Source of the DNA: Oleisolibacter albus
Lineage (GTDB): Bacteria > Pseudomonadota > Alphaproteobacteria > Azospirillales > Azospirillaceae
Assembly: GCF_003336875.1 (NCBI RefSeq)
Contig: NZ_QGNJ01000008.1
Location: 1 to 64,000, forward strand
Length of the DNA: 64,000 nt
Direction: 5' to 3'
The notes beneath the pieces were generated by a model that saw nothing but the letters and a program-made list of their open reading frames with translations, did no database searches and had not been told where the DNA came from. Numbering within the stretch: the first letter of the stretch is position 1; each line of letters opens with the position of its first letter. Made by a program: the position numbers and the translations under genes. Of this stretch, positions 30,552 to 39,783 are shown in pieces.

Positions 30552-31247
30552 GTGTCCATCGAGTGGCGTATCAGCGACGAGCCCGTGGCCTATCCCGAGG
30601 CCCTGGCCTTCATGGAACAGCGGGCGGCCGACATCCGGGCCGCGACGGCCCCGGAAACCATCTGGCTGCTGGAGCACCCCCCGCTCTACACGGCGGGGAC
30701 CAGCGCCAAGCCATCCGATCTGCTGCGGCCAGACCGGTTTCCGGTCTATGAGGCCGGGCGCGGAGGCCAGTACACCTATCACGGACCGGGCCAGCGGGTC
30801 GGCTATGTCATGATGGATGTCCAGGCCCGGGGCGGCGACCTGCACAATTTCGTCTGGCGCCTGGAAGAATGGCTGATCCGGACCCTGGCTGGTTTCGCCG
30901 TCAAGGGCGAGCGGCGCTGCGGCCGCGTCGGTGTCTGGGTCGACCTGTCCCCCTATGGCCGTCCGGGCCAGGAGGCCAAGATCGGGGCGCTTGGCGTGCG
31001 GGTCCGCCGTGGCGTCAGCTTCCATGGTGTTTCACTGAATGTGGAACCCGACCTGTCCCACTTCGCCGGCATTGTCCCCTGCGGCATCAGCGAATTCGGG
31101 GTAACCTCGCTGGCCGATCTCGGCCACATCGTCAGCATGGACGAGGTGGACATGGCCCTGCGGGCCAGCTTCCTGGAGATCTTCGGCGACAGCCCCGCTA
31201 CCCAGCCCCGACTGCCGGCCGTCCCCTCCTGCGCGGCGGCGGACTGA
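30552..31247 (+). CDS. lipB: octanoyl-[ACP]:protein N-octanoyltransferase LipB
   Basis: A 231-aa enzyme that transfers octanoate from ACP to lipoyl domains, the first step of lipoate synthesis. Visible motifs are [32 protein letters not shown], Lys143 in [18 protein letters not shown] and the acyl-thioester Cys177 in [10 protein letters not shown] start at the GTG preceded by GGAG; a longer in-frame reading has no family resemblance. Its stop codon overlaps the ATG of a small membrane protein by 1 nt. lipA is not in the window. Confidence 0.95.
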   Translation: MSIEWRISDEPVAYPEALAFMEQRAADIRAATAPETIWLLEHPPLYTAGTSAKPSDLLRPDRFPVYEAGRGGQYTYHGPGQRVGYVMMDVQARGGDLHNFVWRLEEWLIRTLAGFAVKGERRCGRVGVWVDLSPYGRPGQEAKIGALGVRVRRGVSFHGVSLNVEPDLSHFAGIVPCGISEFGVTSLADLGHIVSMDEVDMALRASFLEIFGDSPATQPRLPAVPSCAAAD

Positions 31248-31456
31248 TGCCGCGCCGCGGTTCCGTCACCGCCCTGGTCCTGTACATGGTGGGAGGCCTT
31301 GCCATCCTCATCAGCCTGTACCTGCTGACGGCACCGGCCGAGGCCACCTTCGGCCCCGGCCTGGTATCGCTGCTGCTGGGCACCATGCTGATCGGGCTGG
31401 GGCGTGTCTGCGCCCATGTGGCCCGCATCCGCGATCTGCTGGAAAAGCGGGGATAG
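31247..31456 (+). CDS. small two-helix membrane protein
   Basis: A 69-aa protein whose ATG shares one base with the lipB stop codon (TGATG), so it is translationally coupled to lipB. It has two hydrophobic segments, ALVLYMVGGLAILISLYLL and GLVSLLLGTMLIGLGRV, then a short basic C-terminus ending in DLLEKRG. I do not recognise the family. The tight overlap and neighbour-like codon use support it being real. Confidence 0.7.
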   Translation: MPRRGSVTALVLYMVGGLAILISLYLLTAPAEATFGPGLVSLLLGTMLIGLGRVCAHVARIRDLLEKRG

Positions 31457-31461
31457 GCAGG

Positions 31462-31911
31462 TCAGACCGTGCGGCTGTCCGCGGCCGGGATCACGCGCGG
31501 CGGCGCGCCGTCCCGCAGCAGGTCGCGGATTTCCCGCAGCAGCACTTCCTGGGCCGGCGGCGCGCTGGGTTTGGCCTGTTCCCGGCGGTGCAAGCGGTTG
31601 ACCTGCTTCACCAGGATGAAGACGGAGACCGATACGATGAAGAACTTGATCACGGCATTGACGAACAGGCCGTAATTGATGGTCGTCGCCCCGGCGTCCT
31701 GCGCCGCCTTCAGCGAAGCGTAATCCCCGCCGGACAGGTTGATGAAGTAGCTGGAAAAGTCGATGCCGCCCATGATGAAGCCCAGCGGCGGCATCAGCAC
31801 ATCGTTGACCAGCGAATTGACGATGCCGGTGAAGGCGGCACCGATGATGATGCCGACGGCGAGGTCGATGACATTGCCCCGGCTGATGAACTCCCGGAAT
31901 TCCTTCAGCAT
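31462..31911 (-). CDS. mscL: large-conductance mechanosensitive channel MscL
   Basis: A 149-aa inner-membrane channel that opens under membrane tension to release solutes in osmotic downshock. The N-terminal [34 protein letters not shown] and [23 protein letters not shown] are the two MscL membrane helices. The C-terminal helix ([14 protein letters not shown]) is typical. ATG follows GGAAGGAAGCG. It converges with the small membrane protein gene, only 5 bp apart at the stops. Confidence 0.97.
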   Translation of the reverse strand: MLKEFREFISRGNVIDLAVGIIIGAAFTGIVNSLVNDVLMPPLGFIMGGIDFSSYFINLSGGDYASLKAAQDAGATTINYGLFVNAVIKFFIVSVSVFILVKQVNRLHRREQAKPSAPPAQEVLLREIRDLLRDGAPPRVIPAADSRTV

Positions 31912-32044
31912 CGCTTCCTTCCCCCTGTGCCTGCCTCGGCCCGACTGAATACCTCAGACGCGCCGTCATGCACAGCACCCCGGTCGGATAATCCGGTGCC
32001 GCCGCGGCGGACGGCACGAAGAAGGAGCAGTGATAAAACTGTTA

Positions 32045-32066
32045 TTGCGAGTCATTATCACTCGCG
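32045..32066. promoter_or_regulatory. Fur-like box upstream of unknown gene
   Basis: GCGAGT (32047-32052) and ACTCGC (32060-32065) flank CATTATC, giving TTGCGAGTCATTATCACTCGCG. This resembles proteobacterial Fur boxes built on a GATAATGAT-type core flanked by GCAA/TTGC. It overlaps a weak promoter (TTGCGA, 17 bp, TAGCGT) about 30-58 bp before the next ATG. Confidence 0.55.
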
Positions 32067-32102
32067 TTAGCGTCAGCGGACCCGAGCACCAGAGGAACCG
32101 CC

Positions 32103-32591
32103 ATGACCGGAAGCCATGATTGCCGCGCCGCCGTCGCCCTCGACCCGCAGACACAGCTTGTCCTCTGGGGCCTGCGCGTCCATGCCGCCGGAATGCGTAT
32201 GGGCGTTCCTGTCAGCGAACCCGTGCGCGCCACCTTCGCCCAGGCCATGGCGGAAGATGCGGCCGGCCCGCTGGAAGCACTGGTCGTCTTCATCGGCCGT
32301 GGCGCAGCGCGGACCGTGGAGGTGAAATGTCCGCAATGCCCGGATGTCACCGCTGACGAGCGGTTGCTGCTGCGCCTGCTGGCGCTCTACCAGGCTGGCC
32401 GGGACCTGCCCGCCCTGTTCGAGGCCCGGGGCCTGCTGACGCCGTCCGCCGCCCGTGTGTCCGGCCCGGTCTTCCGTATGGCCGCCACCGCCCTGGCCCA
32501 GTGCGGGCTGCGCCTGACCGACGAGACCCTGGCGGCGCCGATGCCGCCGCCGTTTGCCTTGATCATGCCGGAACACGCCACCATCCACTGA
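32103..32591 (+). CDS. hypothetical protein, possibly iron-regulated
   Basis: A 162-aa soluble protein I do not recognise, with codon use like its neighbours. It has no signal peptide or membrane segment. There are Cys residues at position 7 and in a pair CPQC (about residues 77-80), and one near CGLRLTD. The N-terminal half holds AVALDPQTQLVLWGLRVHAAGMRMG; the C-terminal half is helical (RLLLRLLALYQAGRDLPAL). AGAGGA lies 8 nt before the ATG. A Fur-like dyad overlaps its apparent promoter, suggesting expression in iron limitation; function is unassigned. Confidence 0.7.
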   Translation: MTGSHDCRAAVALDPQTQLVLWGLRVHAAGMRMGVPVSEPVRATFAQAMAEDAAGPLEALVVFIGRGAARTVEVKCPQCPDVTADERLLLRLLALYQAGRDLPALFEARGLLTPSAARVSGPVFRMAATALAQCGLRLTDETLAAPMPPPFALIMPEHATIH

Positions 32592-32689
32592 CCTGCGGCG
32601 CACGGCCCCGAGGCGCACGGACCGGGGGGACAGGGGCCGAGGGACAGGGGCCGGGGACGCAGGCCCCGGTTGCCGCCCTGTGGCCCCGA

Positions 32690-32974
32690 TCAGACGGTCG
32701 GGCGCTGGACGAAGCCGATGAAGCCGGGATCATCCGCCGTCTCGGTCACAATGGATGCGACCTCGGCAGCCGGGGGTCCGTCCTGACAGTCGGCCAGCAT
32801 GGTCTCCACCACGCCGACCGGACCGGCGAACAGCGCTTCGACCGTGCCGTCGCGACGATTGCGCACCCAGCCGTCCAGCCCCAGCAACTCGGCCCGCTGG
32901 ATGGCCCATCCGCGGAACCAGACCCCTTGCACATGCCCGCTGATACAGGCTCGAACCGCGATCCGCCCATTCAT
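32690..32974 (-). CDS. acyP: acylphosphatase
   Basis: A 94-aa alpha/beta-sandwich enzyme that hydrolyses acyl phosphates. GHVQGVWFRGW carries the catalytic Arg21, and GWVRNRRDGTVEA carries the catalytic Asn39. Length is standard. GGAGG sits 7 nt before the ATG; a longer upstream reading is Pro-rich and not family-like. Confidence 0.95.
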   Translation of the reverse strand: MNGRIAVRACISGHVQGVWFRGWAIQRAELLGLDGWVRNRRDGTVEALFAGPVGVVETMLADCQDGPPAAEVASIVTETADDPGFIGFVQRPTV

Positions 32975-33284
32975 GTCATCACCTCCCCCCAGAGATGAGA
33001 AGAAACCCGGCGCTCCCACGGGGAAGACCGGAGGAACCGGCGGCAGGATCGGCCCGCGGATCGTGGCCGGGTTCCGTGCCGGTTGCTGCCGCGGCAGCAT
33101 CTCCTTGATATTGGAATGGTAAACTGTGTGGAACAGCCCGTCATGACTCCGTCATGCGGCCCTGTCACTCCGCCGCAGCAACCCTGACCGCCCAACCCTG
33201 CCGCGGCGTGGCGACCGCGTGCTCTTGTCAATCGGGGTCCGGCGACCGCATGCTCAGGCTGCCGACCGGCACAGGAGAACAGGC

Positions 33285-34058
33285 ATGGCATCGCGGGAAT
33301 CCAGCATCAGGGCCGGCATCAGGAGCAGCCTCAGGGAATGGGCCGGCGTGGTCGGCGGGGCGGCCCTGTTCTATCTGGTGATGAACAGCTTCGCCTTCGC
33401 CGGTTTCCATGTGCCGTCCGAAAGCATGCTGCCGACTTTGAAGGTCGGGGACCAGTTCTACGCGGCCAAATGGGCCTATGGGTACAGCCGCTTCTCCTCC
33501 GCCTTCACCCGTTTGCCGGTGGACCGCTTTCCCACCGGCAGCGGCCGCTATCCCGACCAGCTGCCGGATCGCGGCGATGTCGTGGTCTTCCGCGTGCCGG
33601 GCGTCGAGGAAGATTATGTCAAGCGGGTGATCGGCCTGCCCGGCGACCACATCCGGGTCAGCCATGGCCGTCTGTTCCTCAACGGGACCCTGATCCCGCG
33701 GGAAGAGGTGCGCCGCTACAGCTATCGGCAGCAGGGCGGCCGGGTTGTCACGGCGACGGAGTACCGCGAGACGCTGCCCGGCGGTCACGCGCATCTGATC
33801 CTGGAACAGAGCGATGAAGGACCGGCGGACAACACGCCGGACTATGTGGTGCCGCCGGGCCATCTGTTCATGATGGGCGACAACCGCGACAATTCCGAGG
33901 ACAGCCGTTTCCTGGATGCGGTCGGCTATATCCCGGCCGAGCGCGTGCTGGGCCGGGTGGGCCTCGTCGCCTTCAGTTGGACCGGCTGCACCGATGAGCC
34001 GGGCCTGGCCTGCCCCGGCGGCGGCTGGCTCGACCGGCTGGCCCGCTCGGTCGACTGA
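33285..34058 (+). CDS. lepB: signal peptidase I
   Basis: A 257-aa membrane peptidase that removes signal peptides of exported proteins. There is one N-terminal membrane helix (VGGAALFYLVMNSFAFAGF). The catalytic Ser47 is in PSESMLPTLKVGD and the general-base Lys113 in DYVKRVIGLPGD, with the downstream MGDNRDNSEDSRF box. All S26 boxes are present. AGGAG precedes the ATG. It appears as a single gene, not next to rnc or era as in many proteobacteria, so a second lepB may exist elsewhere. Confidence 0.95.
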   Translation: MASRESSIRAGIRSSLREWAGVVGGAALFYLVMNSFAFAGFHVPSESMLPTLKVGDQFYAAKWAYGYSRFSSAFTRLPVDRFPTGSGRYPDQLPDRGDVVVFRVPGVEEDYVKRVIGLPGDHIRVSHGRLFLNGTLIPREEVRRYSYRQQGGRVVTATEYRETLPGGHAHLILEQSDEGPADNTPDYVVPPGHLFMMGDNRDNSEDSRFLDAVGYIPAERVLGRVGLVAFSWTGCTDEPGLACPGGGWLDRLARSVD

Positions 34059-34061
34059 GAA

Positions 34062-34316
34062 TCAGCGTCCCTTGCCGCCGACCAGCCCCATGGCCCAGGC
34101 CGTGTGCAGGGCCAGCGGCGCCATCCACAGCACCAGGGGCCAGACGAACCAGATTCGGTCCGGCGTGGTCGCGAAGTTCAACGGAACCAGCAGCACCATC
34201 ACGCCGAAATAGGCGATGAAGTGATTCAAAAGGGCGGAGCGGCGCCGGCGGCCCCGGTCCGCCTCCTCAACACGCGCCTGTAAGCGGTCCCTGTCCTGCT
34301 GCGGCATCGATGGCAT
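34062..34316 (-). CDS. 2TM domain-containing protein
   Basis: An 84-aa protein. A basic N-terminal stretch (RVEEADRGRRRRSALLNHFIAYFGVM) leads into two membrane helices, the second being FVWPLVLWMAPLALHTAWAMGLVG. The arrangement matches the 2TM family, which often accompanies sensor or regulatory genes; role unknown. AGGACAGG precedes the chosen ATG, and an ATG three codons downstream is also possible. It converges with lepB. Confidence 0.75.
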   Translation of the reverse strand: MPSMPQQDRDRLQARVEEADRGRRRRSALLNHFIAYFGVMVLLVPLNFATTPDRIWFVWPLVLWMAPLALHTAWAMGLVGGKGR

Positions 34317-34519
34317 CCCTGTCCTGCCCGCCGCTTCGATAGCGGCTTTGTGCGCACGGGGCAATCGCATGGCAAGTGAACCATTTTGCCGCAGCGTCAT
34401 TTCGGCCCCTGGGCGAACGATGTGTCGTCCGCATTTGTTAGAGGAACGCCGGCGGATCACAGCATCCGTCATTCGCACCCATGTCCGGGGTTTTCCAGCG
34501 GCAGGCCAGGGGTATCACC

Positions 34520-35941
34520 ATGGACCTTGATCCCGTTGTGTTGGCGCGTCTGCAGTTCGCCTTCACCATCTCGTTCCACATCCTGTTTCCCGCCTTCACC
34601 ATCGGCCTTGCGGCCTGGATCGCCGTGCTGGAAGGGCGCTGGCTGTTCAGCGGCAAGGATGTCTACCACACCCTGTCTGAGTTCTGGACCAAGGTCTTCG
34701 CCGTGTCCTTCGGCATGGGCGTGGTCTCCGGCATCGTCATGTCCTACCAGTTCGGCACCAACTGGAGCCGCTTTTCCGACATCGGCGGCAACATCCTGGG
34801 TCCCCTCATCAATTACGAAGTCGTCACCGCCTTCTTCCTGGAGGCGACCTTCCTCGGCATTCTGCTGTTCGGGCGGGACCGGGTGCCACGCTGGGTGCAT
34901 TTCCTGGCCGCCTGCATGGTGGCCTTCGGCACGCTGCTGAGTGCGTTCTGGATTCTGTCGGCCAACAGCTTCATGCAGACGCCGGCCGGCTACGAGGTGC
35001 GGGACGGCCGCCTGTTCCCGACGGACTGGTGGCAGATCGTCTTCAACCCCAGCTTCCCCTACCGCTATTTCCACATGGTCATGGCCTGCTTCCTGACCAC
35101 CAGCTTCGTGGTGGCCGGGATCAGCGCCTGGCATCTGTTGAAGGGGCGGTTCCAGGACCATGCCCGCATCGCGCTCAGCATGGCGCTGGGGCTGATCGCG
35201 GTGCTGGCCCCGGCCCAGATCCTGGTGGGCGACATGACCGGGTTGAACACGCTGGAGCACCAGCCGGCAAAGCTGGCCGCCATCGAGGGCCATTGGGAAA
35301 CCCACCGCGGCGCCCCTCTGATCCTGTTCGCCTGGCCGGACCAGGAGGCGGAGATGAACCATTTCGAGATCAGCGTGCCCAAACTGGGCAGCCTGATCCT
35401 GACCCATGAATGGGACGGGTTGATCCGGGGCCTGAAGGAGATTCCGCCCCAGGACCGGCCGCCGGTCTGGCCGGTGTTCTGGTCCTTCCGCGCCATGGTC
35501 GGCCTGGGCCTTGTCATGCTGGGCGTGGCGGCGGTCAGCCTGTGGCTGCGTGTGCGCAGGCGGCTCTATGACACGCGCTGGTTCCTGCGTCTGCTGGTGC
35601 TGACCACACCCATCGGCTTCCTGGCCGTGCTGTTCGGCTGGTTCACCACCGAGATCGGCCGCCAGCCCTGGACCGTCTACGGCCTGCTGCGCACGGAGCA
35701 GAGCATCTCCCCCGCCATCACCGGCGGTGGCGTCCTGGCCTCGCTCATCACCTTCTTCATCACCTACGCCATCATCTTCACCGCCGGCACCTACTACATC
35801 GTCCGCCTGTTCCAGCGCGGACCGCAGGGAGCGGTGAAACCGGCGGACCCCGCAGCGGGGCGGCCCAAGCGCCCGCTGTCCAAGGCGGATGAGGAGTTGG
35901 GCCGCCCGCCACCCCGCCCCCAGTCCCGCCCGGCGGAGTAA
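34520..35941 (+). CDS. cioA: cytochrome bd-type quinol oxidase subunit I, cyanide-insensitive type (CioA)
   Basis: A 473-aa multi-helix oxidase subunit holding the haems. The axial His20 is in FAFTISFHILFPAF; MGVVSGIVMSYQFGTNW, HMVMACFLTTSFVVAG and GRQPWTVYGLLRTEQ are conserved CydA blocks. The quinol loop after KLGSLILTHEWDGLI is short compared with E. coli CydA, placing it in the CIO subgroup. It reduces O2 to water without pumping protons. Start is the ATG behind AGGGG. Subunit II follows 12 nt downstream. Confidence 0.94.
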   Translation: MDLDPVVLARLQFAFTISFHILFPAFTIGLAAWIAVLEGRWLFSGKDVYHTLSEFWTKVFAVSFGMGVVSGIVMSYQFGTNWSRFSDIGGNILGPLINYEVVTAFFLEATFLGILLFGRDRVPRWVHFLAACMVAFGTLLSAFWILSANSFMQTPAGYEVRDGRLFPTDWWQIVFNPSFPYRYFHMVMACFLTTSFVVAGISAWHLLKGRFQDHARIALSMALGLIAVLAPAQILVGDMTGLNTLEHQPAKLAAIEGHWETHRGAPLILFAWPDQEAEMNHFEISVPKLGSLILTHEWDGLIRGLKEIPPQDRPPVWPVFWSFRAMVGLGLVMLGVAAVSLWLRVRRRLYDTRWFLRLLVLTTPIGFLAVLFGWFTTEIGRQPWTVYGLLRTEQSISPAITGGGVLASLITFFITYAIIFTAGTYYIVRLFQRGPQGAVKPADPAAGRPKRPLSKADEELGRPPPRPQSRPAE

Positions 35942-35953
35942 GGAGACATCCCC

Positions 35954-36964
35954 ATGGATTTCGACCTGACCCTGACCTTCGCCGGCATCGCCGCGCTGGC
36001 CGTGTTCATGTATGTGCTGATGGACGGGTTCGACCTGGGCGTCGGCATCCTGTTTCCCTTCGCCCCCGGCGGGGACGGCGACCGCGATACCATGATGAAC
36101 ACGGTGGCACCGATCTGGGACGGCAACGAGACCTGGCTGATCCTGGGTGCCGCCGCCCTGTTCGCCGGCTTCCCCCTGGCCTATTCGGTACTGCTGCCGG
36201 CGCTGTATCTGCCGGTGCTGCTGATGCTGATCGCCCTGATCTTCCGCGGTGTCGCCTTCGAGTTCCGCTTCAAGGCGGACAGCTCGAAATATCTGTGGAC
36301 GACGAGTTTCTTCGTCGGCTCCGTGGCCGCCACCTTCTCCCAGGGCATCATCCTGGGCGCCTTCATCCAGGGGTTCGAGGTCACGGGCCGCGATTTCACC
36401 GGCAGCATCTGGGGCTGGCTTTCCCCCTTCGCGCTGATGGTGGGCGTGGCCATGGTGTTCGGCTATGCCCTGTTGGGCAGCTGCTGGCTGATCTGGAAGA
36501 CCACCGGGCCGTTGCAGGACTGGTGCTACCGGCTGGCACCGAAGCTGCTGCTGGCCGTGCTGCTGTTCGTTGGCATCGTCAGCCTGTGGACGCCCCTGAC
36601 CAACCTGGACGTCCGCGCCCGCTGGTTCACCTGGCCGAACATCCTCTATCTCTCCCCGGTGCCGATCATCACCCTGGCCGTGGCCGGGCTGCAGTACCGG
36701 GCCGTGCGCCTGCGGCGCGAGGGGACACCGTTCGTGCTGGCCATGCTGCTGTTCCTACTGGCCTATGGCGGGCTGGCCATCAGCCTGTGGCCCTACATCA
36801 TCCCGCCCAGCATCACCATCTGGGAGGCCGCATCCCCGCCCGAAAGCCAGATCTTCCTGCTGGTCGGGCTGGTGATCCTGATCCCCACCATCCTGGCCTA
36901 CACGGCGTTCACCTATTGGGTCTTCCGCGGCAAGGTCCGGCCGGGCGAAGGCTATCACCATTAG
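35954..36964 (+). CDS. cioB: cytochrome bd-type quinol oxidase subunit II (CioB)
   Basis: A 336-aa membrane partner of CioA. Typical CydB blocks are VLMDGFDLGVGILFPF, TVAPIWDGNETWLILG and LYLPVLLMLIALIFRGVAFEFR. An SD (GGAG) lies 9 nt before the ATG, within 12 nt of cioA's stop, so they form an operon. No cydDC transporter or cydX-like small ORF follows, which is usual for the CIO subgroup. Confidence 0.95.
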   Translation: MDFDLTLTFAGIAALAVFMYVLMDGFDLGVGILFPFAPGGDGDRDTMMNTVAPIWDGNETWLILGAAALFAGFPLAYSVLLPALYLPVLLMLIALIFRGVAFEFRFKADSSKYLWTTSFFVGSVAATFSQGIILGAFIQGFEVTGRDFTGSIWGWLSPFALMVGVAMVFGYALLGSCWLIWKTTGPLQDWCYRLAPKLLLAVLLFVGIVSLWTPLTNLDVRARWFTWPNILYLSPVPIITLAVAGLQYRAVRLRREGTPFVLAMLLFLLAYGGLAISLWPYIIPPSITIWEAASPPESQIFLLVGLVILIPTILAYTAFTYWVFRGKVRPGEGYHH

Positions 36965-37266
36965 ACCAGGGCCTGTCTGATATCAGGCGCAGCCGGCGGG
37001 TCCGCCTCCGGTGCGGGCGGCGGCCGAAGCGCGCCGATAAAACTTCTAATTTAGGCCGAATATCTCGATAAAGCACGCCTCTCGGCACATACACCCGTAT
37101 ATGCGAAACGCAAAGCCGCCATGTCGCGGCCCAACCTTACGCTGTGATGACGGTCACCCATCTGCTTCGGCTCCCGGGACAGTGTAATCGTCCCACCCGT
37201 GAGCAGATGCCGCCATGCCGGCTGGCAGCCCAATGCTCCATCGAAGAGAGCCAGAAAACCGTGCAG
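36965..37266 (+). other. intergenic region between cioB and chemoreceptor gene
   Basis: These 302 bp contain no convincing gene. An AT-richer stretch at 37033-37075 contains GCCGATAA (37033-37040), identical to a flagellar sigma28 -10 element. No TAAA element lies at the expected 15 bp upstream. The chemoreceptor's promoter is probably in this stretch. Confidence 0.45.
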
Positions 37267-38961
37267 ATGCTCCGCGACGCAAAAATCAGAACCCGCCTGC
37301 TGTTCGGCTTCGGGATCGTGCTGACCTTGCTGGTGGTGCTCACCGGAACCGGAGTCCGCGAGGTCGCCCGCATCGATGCCAGCCTGACCCAGGTGAGCGA
37401 GGTCAACAACGTCAAGCAGCGCTACGCCATCAACTTCCGTGGCAGCGTGCATGACCGCGCCATCGCCCTGCGCGACGTGGTCCTGGCCACCGATACGCAG
37501 GACCGGTCGGCCTCCATCGCTCTGATCAAGCGGCTGGCCGATGCCTACACCCAGTCCGCAAGCCCGCTCGACGCCATGCTGTCGAAGGACGCCTCGGCCG
37601 AGGAGCGCAGCATCCTGGCATCGATCAAGGAAACCGAAGCGCGGATGCTGCCGATCATCGCCCAGGTCACCGCAAAGGCCGAGGCCGGGGAGACGGAAGC
37701 CGCCCGGCAGCAGGTGCTGCAGGAGGCCCGGCCCGGCTTCGTGGAATGGCTGAACCGGATCAATCAGTTCATCGACCTGCAGGAGAAGAACAGCCGCGCC
37801 ATCGCCGACCATGCCGGTCACATCGCCAAACGCTTCGCCACGCTGATGATCGCGCTCTGCGCCATCTGTCTGGTGATCGGAACGGGCTTCGCCTGGTGGA
37901 CCATCGGCTCGATCCGGCCGCTGCGCCGGCTGACGGATACCATGCTGGCCCTGGCCGGCGGTGCCCTCGATGTGGAGATCCCCAGCGTCCGCTCCCGTGA
38001 CGAGGTCGGCGAGATCACCGGCGCGGTCCAGGTCTTCAAGACCAATGCCATCGAAGCGGCAGCGCTGCGCCGCAGTCAGGCCCAGGCCGCAGCCGAGGCC
38101 GAGCAGCGCAAACGCGCGGAAATGGCTGCCCTCGCCCGCAGCTTCGAGGAACAGGTCAAGGTGGTGGTGGAAACCGTATCGGCCTCGGCCAGCCAGCTCC
38201 GCAGTTCGGCCGAGTCCCTGAGTTCCGCTGCCAGCGGCACCACACAGAAGGCCGTGACCGCCGCCGGATCGTCCAGCCGCGCCTCGGACGCGGTCGAAAC
38301 GGTCGCCGCGGCGGCGCAGCAGCTGTCGGCCTCCATCGCCGAGATCGGTCAGCGCATCGTCGAAAGCACCAACCGGACACGGCATGCCGCCGTCGAGGCG
38401 GAGAACACAAACCGCATCGTCGACGGGCTGTCAGGCAAGGCCGACCGCATCGGCGAGGTGGTCCAGCTCATCACCGATATCGCCGCCCAGACCAACCTGC
38501 TGGCGCTGAACGCCACCATCGAGGCGGCCCGTGCCGGCGAGGCGGGAAAAGGCTTTGCCGTGGTGGCCAACGAAGTCAAATCCCTGGCCAACCAGACATC
38601 GCGGGCCACCTCGGAAATCGCCGAGCGCATCGGCGAGATTCAGGCGGCCACGTCCGATGCCGTCCGGGCCATCAAGGACATCGCGGCCGCCATCACCGAG
38701 GTGGACCGCATCGGCGCCGCCATTGCCGGTGCCGTGGAGCAGCAGAATGCCGCCACGGCGGAGATCGCCAGCAATGCCGACGCCGCCTCCGGTGCCAGCG
38801 GCGAGGTCACGGCGGCCGTGAATGACATGCGCGATGCCGCCGACCAGACGGGCAGCGCCTCGGCCGAACTGCTGGTGGCCTCGGACGATCTGTCGAAGCA
38901 GGCCGCCCTGCTGGGCACCCAGGTGGACGGCTTCCTGGCCGGCATCCGCGGCGCCGCCTGA
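37267..38961 (+). CDS. methyl-accepting chemotaxis protein
   Basis: A 564-aa chemoreceptor. The first membrane helix ([19 protein letters not shown]) is followed by a periplasmic helical-bundle sensor of about 150 residues resembling the 4HB_MCP fold. Then come a second helix ([21 protein letters not shown]), a HAMP region ([23 protein letters not shown]) and a signalling hairpin with [33 protein letters not shown]. Ligand unknown. The ATG has only a weak SD; a GTG two codons earlier is possible. A strong terminator follows. Confidence 0.92.
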   Translation: MLRDAKIRTRLLFGFGIVLTLLVVLTGTGVREVARIDASLTQVSEVNNVKQRYAINFRGSVHDRAIALRDVVLATDTQDRSASIALIKRLADAYTQSASPLDAMLSKDASAEERSILASIKETEARMLPIIAQVTAKAEAGETEAARQQVLQEARPGFVEWLNRINQFIDLQEKNSRAIADHAGHIAKRFATLMIALCAICLVIGTGFAWWTIGSIRPLRRLTDTMLALAGGALDVEIPSVRSRDEVGEITGAVQVFKTNAIEAAALRRSQAQAAAEAEQRKRAEMAALARSFEEQVKVVVETVSASASQLRSSAESLSSAASGTTQKAVTAAGSSSRASDAVETVAAAAQQLSASIAEIGQRIVESTNRTRHAAVEAENTNRIVDGLSGKADRIGEVVQLITDIAAQTNLLALNATIEAARAGEAGKGFAVVANEVKSLANQTSRATSEIAERIGEIQAATSDAVRAIKDIAAAITEVDRIGAAIAGAVEQQNAATAEIASNADAASGASGEVTAAVNDMRDAADQTGSASAELLVASDDLSKQAALLGTQVDGFLAGIRGAA

Positions 38962-38994
38962 CCAGCGGCGGTCCTGCCCGGCAGACGGCGACAG

Positions 38995-39029
38995 AAAAGG
39001 CCCGCACCGATACCGGCGCGGGCCTTTTT
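38995..39029. terminator. terminator between chemoreceptor and SCP2-domain genes
   Basis: AAAAGGCCCGC (38995-39005) pairs with GCGGGCC followed by TTTTT (39018-39029). The A- and T-runs make it usable in both directions, ending the plus-strand chemoreceptor and the minus-strand SCP2 gene. Confidence 0.87.
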
Positions 39030-39065
39030 CATGGTGAAGCCAACGGCTGTGGCGGCCAGGGAGGA

Positions 39066-39368
39066 TCAGTCCTCCAGCATGTTCGACAGCTTCATGGCCA
39101 CGCCCATGTTCCCCTGCACCTTCAGCTTGCCCATCATGAAGGCCATGGTCGGTGCCAGCTGCCCCTGGCTGAGCTTCACGAAGTCCGGCAGGGAGATGAT
39201 CAGGGTGGTGTCCGGGTCCGTCCCCTCCCGCGACACCGCCGGCGGCGAGGCTTTGCCGTCGAGGAACAGGCTGCCGGCGCTGCCGAAATCGAACTTCACA
39301 CGGGCGTTCAGCCCGCTGAACTGCATCGCGCGGGCCTTCATCTGCGCTTCGACCTGATCGAGGGTCAT
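39066..39368 (-). CDS. SCP2 sterol-binding domain protein
   Basis: A 100-aa single-domain protein. GLNARVKFDFGSAGSLFLDG and LSQGQLAPTMAFMMGKLKVQGNMGVAMKLSNML are the SCP2 core, a hydrophobic-tunnel fold that binds fatty acyl-CoA or other lipids. The second of two in-frame ATGs is chosen because GGGAG is 7 nt before it. A 14-bp dyad 51 nt upstream overlaps a TAATAT-like -10 box. Its physiological lipid is not evident. Confidence 0.9.
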   Translation of the reverse strand: MTLDQVEAQMKARAMQFSGLNARVKFDFGSAGSLFLDGKASPPAVSREGTDPDTTLIISLPDFVKLSQGQLAPTMAFMMGKLKVQGNMGVAMKLSNMLED

Positions 39369-39419
39369 GGGCATGCTCCCTGGAACCGGCCCCCGATCCG
39401 GCTGAACCGGAGTGCCATA

Positions 39420-39433
39420 TTACGTTTACGTAA
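39420..39433. promoter_or_regulatory. operator-like dyad upstream of SCP2 gene
   Basis: TTACGT-TT-ACGTAA is a perfect 6-bp inverted repeat with a 2-bp centre. On the minus strand it overlaps TAATAT (39422-39417), a plausible -10 box for the SCP2 gene, so a bound protein would repress. The geometry suits a TetR- or MerR-type regulator; none is encoded next to it. Confidence 0.5.
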
Positions 39434-39483
39434 AGGTGATGTTTCGATCCTAACAGAGGGCACGCTTCCCAGGCAAGCCGTCG

Positions 39484-39783
39484 TCAGTGGAGCCAGCCCG
39501 CATCCATGCGTTCGATTCGGCGGGCCAGGTCGCGCAGCAGCAGCGCCTCCTCCATGCGCCCTTCATAGACGAGCATCTGCCGGTGGCGGCGCAGCAGATG
39601 GAGAACGGCCTTTTCATCGGAAAGTCCGGACAGCACCCGGTTCCGGCCGGCGGTCACGGTGATCCCCAGAACGGCCATGGCCTCCGCCACCAGGGTCACG
39701 GCCCAGGCCAGTTCCGCTTCTTCGGCCTCGGCGGCCCGCAGCACCGGTTCGAGCAGATCCGCGATCGTCACATGTCCGCTCAC
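39484..39783 (-). CDS. hypothetical helical protein
   Basis: A protein of about 99 aa with no recognised family. It is almost all helix: ADLLEPVLRAAEAEEAELAWAVTLVAEAMAVLGITV, then DEKAVLHLLRRHRQMLVYEGRMEEALLLRDLARRIERM. There is no membrane segment or signal. I prefer the GTG at 39783, 6 nt after AGGA. An ATG 14 or 19 codons upstream in the same frame could be used instead. It follows the OPT transporter gene on the same strand. Confidence 0.6.
   Translation of the reverse strand: MSGHVTIADLLEPVLRAAEAEEAELAWAVTLVAEAMAVLGITVTAGRNRVLSGLSDEKAVLHLLRRHRQMLVYEGRMEEALLLRDLARRIERMDAGWLH

Noticed and set aside
36965-37030. A cydX/cydS-like small subunit gene after cioB
   Set aside because: No small hydrophobic ORF with a ribosome binding site is visible; CIO-type oxidases often lack it.
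37033-37062. GCCGATAA and GCCGAATA near the second chemoreceptor gene as a flagellar sigma28 promoter
   Set aside because: The first has the right -10 but no TAAA at the expected distance upstream. The second has TAAA but 13 instead of 15 bp spacing. Not strong enough to annotate.
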